DNA of 64,000 nt. Origin: Proteiniphilum propionicum. GTDB lineage: Bacteria > Bacteroidota > Bacteroidia > Bacteroidales > Dysgonomonadaceae. Shown piece after piece: positions 45,746 through 54,784 of the stretch; the stretch's first letter is position 1; each line of letters starts with the position of its first letter. Location of the stretch: contig NZ_CP073586.1 of assembly GCF_022267555.1 (NCBI RefSeq), positions 3,080,501-3,144,500 of the forward strand, read 5' to 3'. The notes below the pieces were generated by a model. It made no database searches. It had not been told where the DNA came from and saw only the letters and a program-made list of their open reading frames with translations. The position numbers were made by a program, and so were the translations under genes.

Positions 45746-46467
45746 CTGTCAATATTTTTAAAAAGTGGTGCACCATCAGCTTGTAAATATCAGAGACAAA
45801 TGTAATTTGTTTTTTGAAATTTCACAATCAACACATTAAATCCGCCTGCCATTTAACTATTTATAACTGATTTAAATACTATTGAGTAGGTATGCTGATT
45901 ACTCCCCTGCCCTATCATTCGAATAGATAAAAGGAGCTCAGATCTGTACTGATCTGTTATGTACTAAATTAGATTTAAAAAACATATATACACAAATATT
46001 TTCTTTATGTTATACAACATATTTTTGAACATTATGTTAATCTGATGTTATCAGCTAAACTTCTTTTTGTCAATCATTCAACAAGTTCCATCAGGTCCCG
46101 GTAAATTGTTTTCACAAATATGTTTATTCATGGTAATTGTTTAACACGGAAAATATTTTACATCATTTATAATATTTTTTTACTTGACCACCTTTATTTG
46201 AATGCTGCTTGCACATGGCTATTGATATAAAGTTTTTATCACTATTGTGCCTCTACAAATTGTTATTTTCCAATAATTGTTGTGCTCCTAAACATTTGCA
46301 TTAAATTTTAAAAGTGATGGGTTAATTTTCCTCTCATTTCGACAGTCGGCATAATAATGTTTATTAGCTGATTGATCGAGCAATAGAGCAATAAATTTAT
46401 TTTATTATCTAGCAACAATTATATCAATTATGTTGATTAGCATAGTAACATGCCAGACATAATAAAA
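45746..46467. other. Gene-free stretch upstream of crtB
   Basis: About 720 AT-rich bases, in sharp contrast to the GC-rich operon beside it, ending at the cydB terminator. Only the crtB promoter near 45797-45828 is recognised; no ORF, RNA or regulator gene. Confidence 0.5.
45797..45828 (-). promoter_or_regulatory. Promoter of the carotenoid operon
   Basis: Minus strand TACATTTG (45797-45804) is a full -7 match; ATTG (45825-45828) at 20 bases replaces TTTG in the -33 box. The crtB ATG follows 51 bases later. The only promoter-like site found for the operon. Confidence 0.5.
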
Positions 46468-46500
46468 GAGGGGATGAATAATCCGACTATTCATCCCCTC
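46468..46500 (-). terminator. Terminator of the cyd operon
   Basis: Perfect 13-bp stem (46468-46480 with 46488-46500, 7-base loop) 23 bases downstream of the cydB stop. The minus strand continues CTTTTATTA; the plus side is also T-rich. Confidence 0.85.
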
Positions 46501-46523
46501 CGTTTTATTTTGAAATTGTAATA

Positions 46524-47678
46524 TCAATAAGAATTTCCGTCTGTTTTAAGATCTTCAAGACTGAGTTTTTTCCTTTCAAGGGCCCTCCATGCGTAGAAAA
46601 TATAGGCAACTACCACAGGGACAAAGAGAGATACTATTGCCATTACCGAGAGAGTGAATTCACTCGACGATGAGTTTTGCAGGGTTAGAGAACTCTGCAG
46701 GTCAATTGAAGAGGGATAGTAGGCCGTATTGTTATATCCTGCCACCAGAAACAACATGGTTACGGTAACTACTGTTCCTGCACCTGCAAACCATATACCT
46801 TTTTTGAATTTCAAATTGAAAACGGTATTGAAGATACCGTACAACACTGACACAACTCCCATTATAAAGAGCACCATCACTATCGGCATATCAATAAAAT
46901 TGCTCAAATACTTCATTTTTTCCAGATAAACAACCTTTGTGACTGGGTTTAAAGCGTAACCTTCAGCCAAGAGTGTCCAAATAAGAAAAACAAGAAAAAA
47001 CAAAACAAAAGGTACTCCATTATATAGGGTAAACCGGCGTGATCTCTTTTCCAGATCTTTATGATCGAGGCGATTCACAAAAAAGAGGCTTGCCAAAGTT
47101 CTTGAAAGGAACAATACCGCGAGTCCCAGGCTCAGGTTTCTTACATTGGCCAGCAGTTCTAGTCCATGAAGCGGATTTTGCCACTGGCTTATAACAGGGC
47201 CTGAACCTCCCAAAACAGCAATATTAGCTTTTCCTACAGTAAATTCCGAACCTGTGAAAAATGTTGCAACAACCACGCCAAGCAGAAAAGTACCTATCAC
47301 TCCATTTAAAAACAGCAACATACGATAAGCACCTGCTCCAAATATATTACCAGGTTTGGATTGAAACTCGTATGATACTGCCTGCACGACAAAGCTGAAA
47401 AGGAGGATCATCCATGCCCAGTATGCTCCGCCGAAGCTGGTAGAATAGAAAAGAGGGAACGAGGCGAAAAAAGCCCCCCCAAAGGTTACAAGTGTTGTGA
47501 ACGTATATTCCCATTTGCGTCCCAAGGCATTTACAAGAAGTTTTTTTTCATCCTCCTTTTTAGAGAGTGAATTAAGCATGGACTGTCCCCCTTGCACAAA
47601 CATCAGAAACACAAGGAGCCCTCCCAGAAGTGACATTATGAACCACCAGTATTTTTGTAGAAAATCATATGTAATCAT
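46524..47678 (-). CDS. cydB: Cytochrome bd ubiquinol oxidase subunit II
   Basis: Membrane subunit of 384 residues with about eight to nine helices that pairs with CydA in the high-affinity quinol oxidase. The opening MITYDFLQKYWWFIMSLLGGLLVFLMFVQGGQSML shows the conserved FxQGGQ segment of Bacteroidota CydB, and TTLVTFGGAFFASFPLFYSTSFGG is characteristic. Immediately downstream of cydA (35-base gap), with a strong terminator after it. The oxidase allows oxygen scavenging or low-oxygen respiration. Confidence 0.96.
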   Translation of the reverse strand: MITYDFLQKYWWFIMSLLGGLLVFLMFVQGGQSMLNSLSKKEDEKKLLVNALGRKWEYTFTTLVTFGGAFFASFPLFYSTSFGGAYWAWMILLFSFVVQAVSYEFQSKPGNIFGAGAYRMLLFLNGVIGTFLLGVVVATFFTGSEFTVGKANIAVLGGSGPVISQWQNPLHGLELLANVRNLSLGLAVLFLSRTLASLFFVNRLDHKDLEKRSRRFTLYNGVPFVLFFLVFLIWTLLAEGYALNPVTKVVYLEKMKYLSNFIDMPIVMVLFIMGVVSVLYGIFNTVFNLKFKKGIWFAGAGTVVTVTMLFLVAGYNNTAYYPSSIDLQSSLTLQNSSSSEFTLSVMAIVSLFVPVVVAYIFYAWRALERKKLSLEDLKTDGNSY

Positions 47679-47713
47679 AGTTTTAATCTTTAATTCTGTT
47701 CAACCTTGTAAAA

Positions 47714-49318
47714 TCAGTTATTTTTCGATACTAACTTATCCGGGCCTTTTTTAATCTGTTTTATCATAATTGTCACCTCTGCAACAAGTAATCCTGTGAA
47801 TAACACTGCGAACAAGATAAAGGTGGTGATGACATTCCCCGGAGATACTGCTGAAGCAGCTGATTGTACAGGAAGTATATCCTGAATAGTCCATGGCTGG
47901 CGGCCTACTTCGGCTACCACCCATCCCAGCTGTCCCGCAATATATGATAACGGAATACTCCACAGGGCAACATACTGAAGCCAACTGGCTGTGCTCATGC
48001 TTTTCCTGTACAGGTAGTAGAGTATTACAAAAAAGAACAGTATAAAGTAGAAACCAATAACCACCATCAGATGAAAGCTGTAAAAGGTAAGTGGCACATT
48101 GGGAATAAGATCCTCACCTTTTTCCAGGTAACCATATCCGAAATGTGCATAGTTTTCCCTTAGAACAGTTTCATAATTGGCAGCTGCCACAGCAGCAGCT
48201 GCAGCTGCTGCTGAATTGCCAGAATTAATAGCTTCATTCTCCTCCTTTCTGGCTGCCTGATAATCTGCAAGCGTCTGAATAGCCTTCCTTCCACGGGCCT
48301 GTCTCTCTTCAAACGACAATGCCACTGTGCCGTCCTGAAGTATGTATCCTCCATCTACAATATCTTTTATTCCCGGGACGAAAGCATTAATATTTCTGTA
48401 TCCAAGGAGTGATAAGAGCTTTGGTATCTCAAGTTTGAAAACGTATGGGTTCACATCATCGTTGTATGCTTTCTTGGCAGGATTCAACATACCGATAGCA
48501 ACTAGCCCGGCGCCCGATTTTCCCTCATATAGGCCCTCCATGGCTGCAAGCTTCATCGGCTGTTTTTGTGATACCTGATAAGCTGAGCCATCACCCGTAA
48601 CTGCAAGCATAACAAAGGCGACCAGCCCTACCAGTGAACTTATTTTCAAAGTCTTTATAGCAAAATCAACGTGCCTCTTTTTAAGAAGATACCACGAAGA
48701 TATTCCCACTGCGAAACTGGCACCAACACCCCATGCTGAAAAGGTAGTATGAAGAAATTTATTATATGCTACCGGCGAGAAGGCTACTGCCCAGAAATCC
48801 ACCATTTCGTTACGCACTGTTTCGGGATTAAATTCCATCCCTGCAGGATATTGCATCCATGCGTTTGCAACCAAAATCCAGTATGCGGATAAGGAGGCGC
48901 CGATAAAAACCAGCCAGGTTGATGCCAGATGCATCTTCTTGCTTACCCTGTTCCAGCCAAAAAACATGATAGATATGAATGTAGCTTCCATAAAGAAAGC
49001 AAAGATACCTTCTATAGCCAAGGGAGCACCAAATATATCTCCAACAAACCAGCTGTAGTTCGACCAGTTTGTCCCAAACTGAAACTCAAGGATAATTCCT
49101 GTTGCAACGCCTATTGCAAAGTTTATCCCGAAGATTTTCTGCCAGAACCTGGTAGCACTTTTCCATTTCTCATCTCCTGTTTTCACATAGATGCTTTCCA
49201 TTATTGCCATAATAAGCCCCAAACCGATTGTGAGCGGTACAAACAACCAGTGGTATCCTGCAGTGAGAGCAAATTGCGCTCTAGACCAATTAACTGTAAA
49301 CACATTTAGTAGATCCAT
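47714..49318 (-). CDS. cydA: Cytochrome bd ubiquinol oxidase subunit I
   Basis: Catalytic subunit of 534 residues holding hemes b558, b595 and d. His23 in ALTAGYHWLFVPLTIG is the axial ligand region; FMEATFISIMFFGWNRVS and the quinol-binding Q-loop region follow, and GQLGWVVAEVGRQPW is the C-terminal signature. The Q-loop carries an unusual Ala-rich low-complexity insert (NSAAAAAAAVAAANYE, about 377-392). Preceded by the DUF4492 gene and followed by cydB. Confidence 0.97.
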   Translation of the reverse strand: MDLLNVFTVNWSRAQFALTAGYHWLFVPLTIGLGLIMAIMESIYVKTGDEKWKSATRFWQKIFGINFAIGVATGIILEFQFGTNWSNYSWFVGDIFGAPLAIEGIFAFFMEATFISIMFFGWNRVSKKMHLASTWLVFIGASLSAYWILVANAWMQYPAGMEFNPETVRNEMVDFWAVAFSPVAYNKFLHTTFSAWGVGASFAVGISSWYLLKKRHVDFAIKTLKISSLVGLVAFVMLAVTGDGSAYQVSQKQPMKLAAMEGLYEGKSGAGLVAIGMLNPAKKAYNDDVNPYVFKLEIPKLLSLLGYRNINAFVPGIKDIVDGGYILQDGTVALSFEERQARGRKAIQTLADYQAARKEENEAINSGNSAAAAAAAVAAANYETVLRENYAHFGYGYLEKGEDLIPNVPLTFYSFHLMVVIGFYFILFFFVILYYLYRKSMSTASWLQYVALWSIPLSYIAGQLGWVVAEVGRQPWTIQDILPVQSAASAVSPGNVITTFILFAVLFTGLLVAEVTIMIKQIKKGPDKLVSKNN

Positions 49319-49347
49319 AAATTGTATATTTTATTTAATTATTCCGC

Positions 49348-49587
49348 TTATGGCGCTTTTTCAATTAGTTCAGTACTCACGTGCCGCGCTTTGTCAGCAT
49401 CGTTATTATACCTTGAGTTTAATAGATTCGGGAAGAAGAAAGGTTTTAAAATAAAGAACATGATGATTAGTTTTATGATAACCACTATCCACAATGTCTT
49501 TCCCAGACGGCTCATGTTTAGGAATCCGTCGCGAAACATTTTAAACCAGTTGAACTTTTCCGGGGGTTTGATTATTTCTATTTCCAT
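49348..49587 (-). CDS. DUF4492 small membrane protein of the cyd operon
   Basis: Protein of 79 residues with one membrane helix (about 32-53, TLWIVVIIKLIIMFFILKPFFF) after a basic N-terminal part containing FNWFKMFRDGFLNMSRLGKTLW. DUF4492 proteins occur almost always just before cydA in Bacteroidota and may act as a small accessory subunit, comparable in position to CydX, though the sequence is not related. 29 bases before cydA. Confidence 0.9.
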   Translation of the reverse strand: MEIEIIKPPEKFNWFKMFRDGFLNMSRLGKTLWIVVIIKLIIMFFILKPFFFPNLLNSRYNNDADKARHVSTELIEKAP

Positions 49588-49700
49588 AATTACTGTGATT
49601 TAAATTAGAGCAAAGGTCAAACTCTTTTGCCTTATGCTTAACTAAGAAATAGCCTGATTTATATAAGCCTCTATCAGCAACAGTTCCGGCCCCTGGTAAA

Positions 49701-49800
49701 ATGGCTGTGCCATCAGCAATACATGTAAAATCACCTGAATTCATTTTACGAATAACTTTCATTCACATGGCTGTGCCGGCAGCATTACATGAAAAGCACC
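49701..49800. repeat. Imperfect 34-bp duplication in the leader of the cyd operon
   Basis: ATGGCTGTGCC-x2-CAGCA-x-TACATG (49701-49735) and again at 49767-49800, with a few substitutions and one indel. It lies between the DUF3467 gene and the DUF4492-cydA start. Nature unknown. Confidence 0.5.
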
Positions 49801-49809
49801 GGGATAAGC

Positions 49810-50118
49810 TTAAGCATGCCCCATTCCGCCAAGAGGCGGCAAAAACCCGAGATCGTTCTGAACACGAATAGAACCGTTATGTTGCTCAAACTTATCAATA
49901 TTATCCTTCAGTGCCATCAACAACCGTTTAGCATGTTCAGGAGTGAGGATAATTCTCGATTTTACTTTTGCTTTTGGAACACCGGGGACGATGCGAATAA
50001 AATCAATAACAAACTCAGATGAGGAGTGGGCAATAACTGCAAGGTTAGAATATACACCCTGAGCTATCTCGTCGCTCAATTCAATTTGTATCTCGTTTTC
50101 TTTATTTAAATTTTCCAT
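49810..50118 (-). CDS. DUF3467 protein
   Basis: Cytoplasmic protein of 102 residues. The family feature is an antiparallel beta structure with GVYSNLAVIAHSSSEFVIDFIRIVPG followed by ILTPEHAKRLLMALKDNIDKFE. No enzyme motif. Function unknown; members in other bacteria are annotated only by the domain. Located between the pnt operon terminator and the cyd operon on the same strand. Confident as a gene, uninformative as to role. Confidence 0.88.
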   Translation of the reverse strand: MENLNKENEIQIELSDEIAQGVYSNLAVIAHSSSEFVIDFIRIVPGVPKAKVKSRIILTPEHAKRLLMALKDNIDKFEQHNGSIRVQNDLGFLPPLGGMGHA

Positions 50119-50271
50119 TATTGATTCGTATCAGGTTCATTTAACTTAGTTCTCTTCTCGCAATGGCATAAAACAAGCGAGAATTTCCCCTGCTCGTTTA
50201 TATTAACGCTATCAGCGAAGTTAATATGTACAGCAAAGAAAAAGAAATTTTTGTTATCTGCAAAAAAACAG

Positions 50272-50315
50272 AAGATATTCTTAATAAATCTTTCACTATT
50301 TACTAAGAATATCTT
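50272..50315 (-). terminator. Terminator of the pnt operon
   Basis: Perfect 12-bp inverted repeat (AAGATATTCTTA at 50272-50283; TAAGAATATCTT at 50304-50315) with a 20-base loop; on the minus strand seven T residues follow four bases later (50262-50268). It is 67 bases past the pntB stop. Confidence 0.6.
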
Positions 50316-50382
50316 TAATTGCGTTATGAATGCCTAAAACATGCTTATACCCTATTACTATACTTAGTTGGGTATTCTCAAT

Positions 50383-51852
50383 TCAATTCAGTTTGGCTAT
50401 TATTTCATTAAGTGAATCTTTTGCATCGCCCAAAAGCAGATGAAGACCTTCGGTTCGTCTGTAGAGAGGGTTGTCTACACCTGCATACCCAGGGTTGAGG
50501 TCGTAATTGCAGATAAAAATCTCCTTGGCCTGATCAACATTCAGTACCGGCATGCCAAAGATGGGTGTATCCTTTGCTTCACGGGCAGCAGGATTTATTA
50601 CATCATTAGCACCAATAACTATGGCAACATCTGTTGTAACAAAATCATCATTTACTGCATCCATTTCAAACAGTTTTTCGTAGGGAACATCAGCTTCAGC
50701 AAGAAGTACGTTCATATGACCGGGCATACGTCCGGCTACAGGATGAATAGCATACTTGACTTCGGCACCGTTAGCCTCCAGAATGTCGGCAAGCTGGCGT
50801 ACCAGGTGTTGAGCCTGAGCAAGTGCCATACCGTAACCGGGTACAATAATTACAGATTTTGCCGATTTCAATATCTCTTCGGTTGTTTTTTCTGACACCT
50901 CCACAGATGCCACCTCTATGGGTTCATGTTCATCATTGCCAGGAACCGCGGCACCAGTAATAACATCATGAGATAAGCCAATCTGATCAGGGATCTTTCC
51001 TGTAACCGCTATTTTTCCAGTAACCGATGTCTTGCCGGTGAGAATATCTTTCAGGCTCCGGTTCATTGCCCTGCACATAATCTGTGTAAGCAAAAGCCCT
51101 GAAGCCCCTACAATACCACCCACTGAGACAAGCAAGAGATCGCTGACCGCCATACCGGCAATGGCACCTGCAACACCGCTCAACGAGTTTAGCAAAGATA
51201 TGGTTATGGGCATATCGGCACCCCCAACCCTAATGGCAAAAGCATATCCGAAAAGTAAGCTTACAATAATACTTACAACCAACGCTATCTCCACACCGAA
51301 GGAAATATTTTTCGAAAAAGCGGAAAAGATAGCTGTCATTATCAGAACAATCAGACTGAAGTTCAATATTGCAGAATGATTTTTCCAGATCACTGGCTTC
51401 TGAGGCAGAAGCTTATGAAGTTTGCCTGCTGCCACCAGGCTTCCGGTAAGAGTAACCAGGCCTATTATAATTGCCAGTACAGATGTTACATTAACAAAAA
51501 CCAGATACTCTCCAGCTATAATTCCTATACCCAGGAGAGAGAGTATGCCCACCAGAGCAGAAGCAAGCCCCCCTACACCGTTGAACAACGCAACAAGCTG
51601 AGGCATCTGTATCATTTTTACCCTCACGGCAAATGCACCTCCAATGAGAACACCTACCAGCATAAAAAGATAAATACTCCACGACTCTAGAATATTATTG
51701 AAGAGTAATGTGACTATAATAGCTAAAAAAACGCTAAAAGCGCTAATCAGATTTCCAGCGACAGCCGTCTTAACTCTGCTCATCAGCGAAATACCTAACA
51801 AAACGGCAACAGACAACAGTGCACAGATGATGATATAAACAGTACTGCTCAT
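50383..51852 (-). CDS. pntB: NAD(P) transhydrogenase subunit beta
   Basis: Proton-translocating transhydrogenase component of 489 residues, domains II and III. The first half has eight to nine membrane helices; the C-terminal NADP-binding domain (about 310-489) has VPGYGMALAQAQHLVRQLAD, HPVAGRMPGHMNVLLAEADVPY, IGANDVINPAAR and CNYDLNPGYAGVDNPLY. Its ATG overlaps the pntAB stop (ATGA). The complex couples hydride transfer between NADH and NADP+ to the proton gradient. Confidence 0.96.
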   Translation of the reverse strand: MSSTVYIIICALLSVAVLLGISLMSRVKTAVAGNLISAFSVFLAIIVTLLFNNILESWSIYLFMLVGVLIGGAFAVRVKMIQMPQLVALFNGVGGLASALVGILSLLGIGIIAGEYLVFVNVTSVLAIIIGLVTLTGSLVAAGKLHKLLPQKPVIWKNHSAILNFSLIVLIMTAIFSAFSKNISFGVEIALVVSIIVSLLFGYAFAIRVGGADMPITISLLNSLSGVAGAIAGMAVSDLLLVSVGGIVGASGLLLTQIMCRAMNRSLKDILTGKTSVTGKIAVTGKIPDQIGLSHDVITGAAVPGNDEHEPIEVASVEVSEKTTEEILKSAKSVIIVPGYGMALAQAQHLVRQLADILEANGAEVKYAIHPVAGRMPGHMNVLLAEADVPYEKLFEMDAVNDDFVTTDVAIVIGANDVINPAAREAKDTPIFGMPVLNVDQAKEIFICNYDLNPGYAGVDNPLYRRTEGLHLLLGDAKDSLNEIIAKLN

Positions 51853-52157
51853 AATTTTTTCTTCTTTTTATCAAACATTTTAAGCATTCTGTGAGTCACT
51901 CCAAAACCGCCCACCACATTCACCGTCGCAGCAATAATGGCTATACCGCCTAACAATTGCCCCAACAGCCTACCTCCGCTGTCAACAGCTATAAGAGACA
52001 ACCCTACTGCAGCCACTGCTCCAAGAAGGGTGATGCCCGACAATGCATTCATGCCTGACATCAAAGGGGTGTGCAGCAGGCTGGGTACATTTTTAATAAT
52101 CAGGTAACCCACAACTGATGCGGCAATAAAAACCAGTACTAAAAAGATTGGATTCAT
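51849..52157 (-). CDS. pntAB: NAD(P) transhydrogenase subunit alpha, part 2 (membrane)
   Basis: Small membrane subunit of 102 residues with three helices, equivalent to the C-terminal part of E. coli PntA. TPLMSGMNALSGITLLGA is the conserved helix signature. The gene lies between pntAA (81-base gap) and pntB (4-base overlap), giving the three-gene arrangement known from Rhodospirillum. Confidence 0.95.
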   Translation of the reverse strand: MNPIFLVLVFIAASVVGYLIIKNVPSLLHTPLMSGMNALSGITLLGAVAAVGLSLIAVDSGGRLLGQLLGGIAIIAATVNVVGGFGVTHRMLKMFDKKKKKL

Positions 52158-52238
52158 AATTTTTCAACTGTTTAAAATGTAATTAAGCATCTGCTTAACC
52201 GCTAATGCATTTTTGATGTATATAACTTTTTTTGAATA

Positions 52239-53396
52239 TTATAATCCCATAGCTTCACGTGCGCCCTCATGTACTACCTCGTGGTTATGAGTCACCAGAA
52301 TCGATCCTGTTATCTCATCTTTAAGATCAAGCACTATCTGACCCTCTTTAATAAGATAATTCACCAGATTATAAACATTATTTGCAAACATCCAGGTGGA
52401 GCTTGCAGGAATTAAGCCGGGAATATTTTTTATGCCACCAATGGTCACATTGTGTTTCACCTCCTTTGTTCCGGCAGGGGTGATCTCGCAGTTCCCCCCC
52501 TGGTCTATTGAGATGTCAACTATTACAGAACCCTTCTTCATCTCTTTCACCATATTTTCAGTGATGAGTATTGGAGCTACCTTGCCGGGTATCAGCGCAC
52601 TAAGAAAGATGATATCCATCTCACATAGTACTTTACTCAACGTCTCTCTTTCCTTCTGTATCCACTCTTCTGATAGCTTTTTAGCATACCCCCCTTCACC
52701 CATAGCCTTCTCAGCAGGTACACCCGAATCAATCACTTTGGCGCCAAGGCTCTTAGCTTGCTCATTTGCAGCGGGACGGATATCCATGGCATAGGTTACC
52801 GCACCCAGCCTCTTAGCAGTTGCCAGAGCCTGTAATCCCGCTACCCCTGCACCTATAACGAGTACATTGGCAGGTTTAAGCATTCCCACAGCTGTGAACA
52901 TTTGCGGCATAAAGCAGGGAAGGTCATTTGCAGCCATTATCATTCCCTTATATCCGGCACACGTGCTCATTGAGGTGAGAGCATCCATATGCTGTGCCCT
53001 CGATATACGCGGAATACCATCAAGAGTAAGGCTCGTCACACCTGCTCCGGCAAGTTTTTTCACCATCTCATGATTTCCGGGAGAGGCAGGATGTATAAAG
53101 GTGATGAGATACTGTCCCCGGTGCATCATATCCACTTCGTGCCTGTTTTCTTTTTCGTTGAACAGCGGTTCTTTTACTTTCAGAATAAGGTCGGCTCTTT
53201 TAAATAGTTGCTTCGGGCCGGGGATCAGTTCAGCCCCTACGCCTGCATATTGCTCATCATAATAGTGGGAATTTTCTCCTGCTCCGGTTTCCACAAGGAC
53301 CGTTAACCCATCCTTAACAAATTTTTTCACGGTTTCTGGAGTTGCAGCAACACGGGCTTCACCCCGCATAATCTCTTTAGGTATTCCTATAATCAT
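52239..53396 (-). CDS. pntAA: NAD(P) transhydrogenase subunit alpha, part 1 (NAD-binding)
   Basis: Soluble NAD(H)-binding domain I of 385 residues. MIIGIPKEIMRGEARVAATPETVKKF is the AlaDH/PNT signature, and VIGAGVAGLQALATAKRLGA (about 179-198) the dinucleotide fold; the mobile-loop region VPAEKAMGEGGYAK is present. It works with the membrane genes downstream. A promoter-like sequence is found 110 bases upstream. Confidence 0.96.
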   Translation of the reverse strand: MIIGIPKEIMRGEARVAATPETVKKFVKDGLTVLVETGAGENSHYYDEQYAGVGAELIPGPKQLFKRADLILKVKEPLFNEKENRHEVDMMHRGQYLITFIHPASPGNHEMVKKLAGAGVTSLTLDGIPRISRAQHMDALTSMSTCAGYKGMIMAANDLPCFMPQMFTAVGMLKPANVLVIGAGVAGLQALATAKRLGAVTYAMDIRPAANEQAKSLGAKVIDSGVPAEKAMGEGGYAKKLSEEWIQKERETLSKVLCEMDIIFLSALIPGKVAPILITENMVKEMKKGSVIVDISIDQGGNCEITPAGTKEVKHNVTIGGIKNIPGLIPASSTWMFANNVYNLVNYLIKEGQIVLDLKDEITGSILVTHNHEVVHEGAREAMGL

Positions 53397-53505
53397 AATA
53401 ACTAAATTGTAAGTTAAAGTAAAATAATATTAGAATAAGTGATAGTTAACTTGAAAGATATTGTCCTCAACTGAATAATGATCTGTAAGCTGACTTATCG
53501 AAAGA

Positions 53506-53536
53506 CAAAAATAGCAAAAATAATTTGTTTAACAAC
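53506..53536 (-). promoter_or_regulatory. Promoter of the pnt operon
   Basis: Minus strand TATTTTTG (53506-53513) with GTTG (53533-53536) 19 bases upstream; full -7 match, 3 of 4 in the -33 box. The leader to the pntAA ATG would be about 105 bases. Confidence 0.4.
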
Positions 53537-53642
53537 CGTTTTTGGTAATTATCAATCAGATGGATTTTGTTTTTTTCACCACCTGATAATCATTTTTAAA
53601 CACTCTTTCGGATTATAATTTCTCTAATTACAGATTTAATCG

Positions 53643-53650
53643 TATTTTTG
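53643..53650 (+). promoter_or_regulatory. Promoter -7 box upstream of fba
   Basis: TATTTTTG fits TAnnTTTG, 45 bases before the fba ATG. No clear -33 box at the normal distance. Confidence 0.4.
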
Positions 53651-53695
53651 TGATAATATTTTGATAATTCTTAAAAATAAAAAACAATTAGTACA

Positions 53696-54688
53696 ATGGT
53701 AAGTTATAAAGAATTGGGTCTTGTAAACTCAAGAGGGCTTTTTAAAAAAGCTATTGATGGCGGATATGCTATCCCCGCTTTTAATTTCAACAACATGGAA
53801 CAATTGCAGGCCATTATATCTGCTTGTGTTGAAACCAAGTCCCCTGTGATTCTGCAAGTGTCAAGCGGTGCACGTAAATATGCCAACCAGACACTGTTGC
53901 GTTATATGGCTCAGGGAGCTGTTCAATATGCCAAAGAACTTGGCTACGAAATTCCAATTGTTCTACATCTCGACCATGGAGATAGCTTTGAACTCTGTAA
54001 AGATTGTATAGAAAACGGTTTCTCATCAGTAATGATAGACGGTTCTCACCTCCCTTATGAGGAAAATGTTGCATTGACAAAAAAGGTGGTCGATTTTGCC
54101 CATCAGCATGATGTTACTGTGGAAGGAGAATTGGGTGTACTTGCCGGCATTGAAGATGACGTGCAGGCTGAACACCACACATATACCGAACCGGATGAAG
54201 TTGTAGACTTTGTAAAACGCACCGGTGTAGACTCACTTGCAATCTCTATCGGCACCTCACACGGAGCCTTTAAGTTCACTCCCGAGCAGTGCACACGCAA
54301 CAAAGATGGTGTACTGGTTCCTCCTCCTTTGCGTTTCGATATTCTTGAAGAGGTTGAAAAACGAATTCCGGGCTTCCCCATCGTTCTTCACGGATCATCA
54401 TCCGTTCCGCCTCAGTATGTGGAAACCATAAACAAATATGGAGGTAAGCTGAATGACTCTATCGGCATACCCGAAGAGCAATTGCGCAGAGCTGCAAAAT
54501 CGTCTGTATGTAAAATAAATATCGACTCTGACGGCCGTCTTGCTATGACAGCTGCCGTGCGTGAGGTATTTGCAACCAAACCGGCTGAATTCGATCCACG
54601 AAAATATCTCGGCCCGGCACGTGAAGAGTTGAAAAAGCTCTACATGCACAAAACTGAAAATGTATTGGGTAGCGCAGGAAAAGCGTAA
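53696..54688 (+). CDS. fba: Class II fructose-bisphosphate aldolase
   Basis: Zinc-dependent glycolytic/gluconeogenic enzyme that interconverts fructose 1,6-bisphosphate with two triose phosphates. The 330-residue protein has IPAFNFNNMEQLQAII, the HLDHGDS segment with catalytic Asp and zinc His, MIDGSHLPYEEN, EGELGVLAG, SIGTSHGAFKF (zinc His) and VLHGSSSVP (zinc His, phosphate loop). The only plus-strand gene in this stretch; a bidirectional terminator separates it from malQ. Confidence 0.97.
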   Translation: MVSYKELGLVNSRGLFKKAIDGGYAIPAFNFNNMEQLQAIISACVETKSPVILQVSSGARKYANQTLLRYMAQGAVQYAKELGYEIPIVLHLDHGDSFELCKDCIENGFSSVMIDGSHLPYEENVALTKKVVDFAHQHDVTVEGELGVLAGIEDDVQAEHHTYTEPDEVVDFVKRTGVDSLAISIGTSHGAFKFTPEQCTRNKDGVLVPPPLRFDILEEVEKRIPGFPIVLHGSSSVPPQYVETINKYGGKLNDSIGIPEEQLRRAAKSSVCKINIDSDGRLAMTAAVREVFATKPAEFDPRKYLGPAREELKKLYMHKTENVLGSAGKA

Positions 54689-54712
54689 CAATCACTATAC
54701 AGCATAACTGTA

Positions 54713-54750
54713 AAAAGAGGGTAAAACATAATGTGTTTTTACCCTCTTTT
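54713..54750. terminator. Bidirectional terminator between fba and malQ
   Basis: AAAAGAGGGTAAAA (54713-54726) pairs with TTTTACCCTCTTTT (54737-54750) around a short loop; A and T tracts on either side allow termination of both convergent genes. Confidence 0.85.
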
Positions 54751-54784
54751 CATGTTTACTCTAAACCTGTCATTTTTATCTCCT

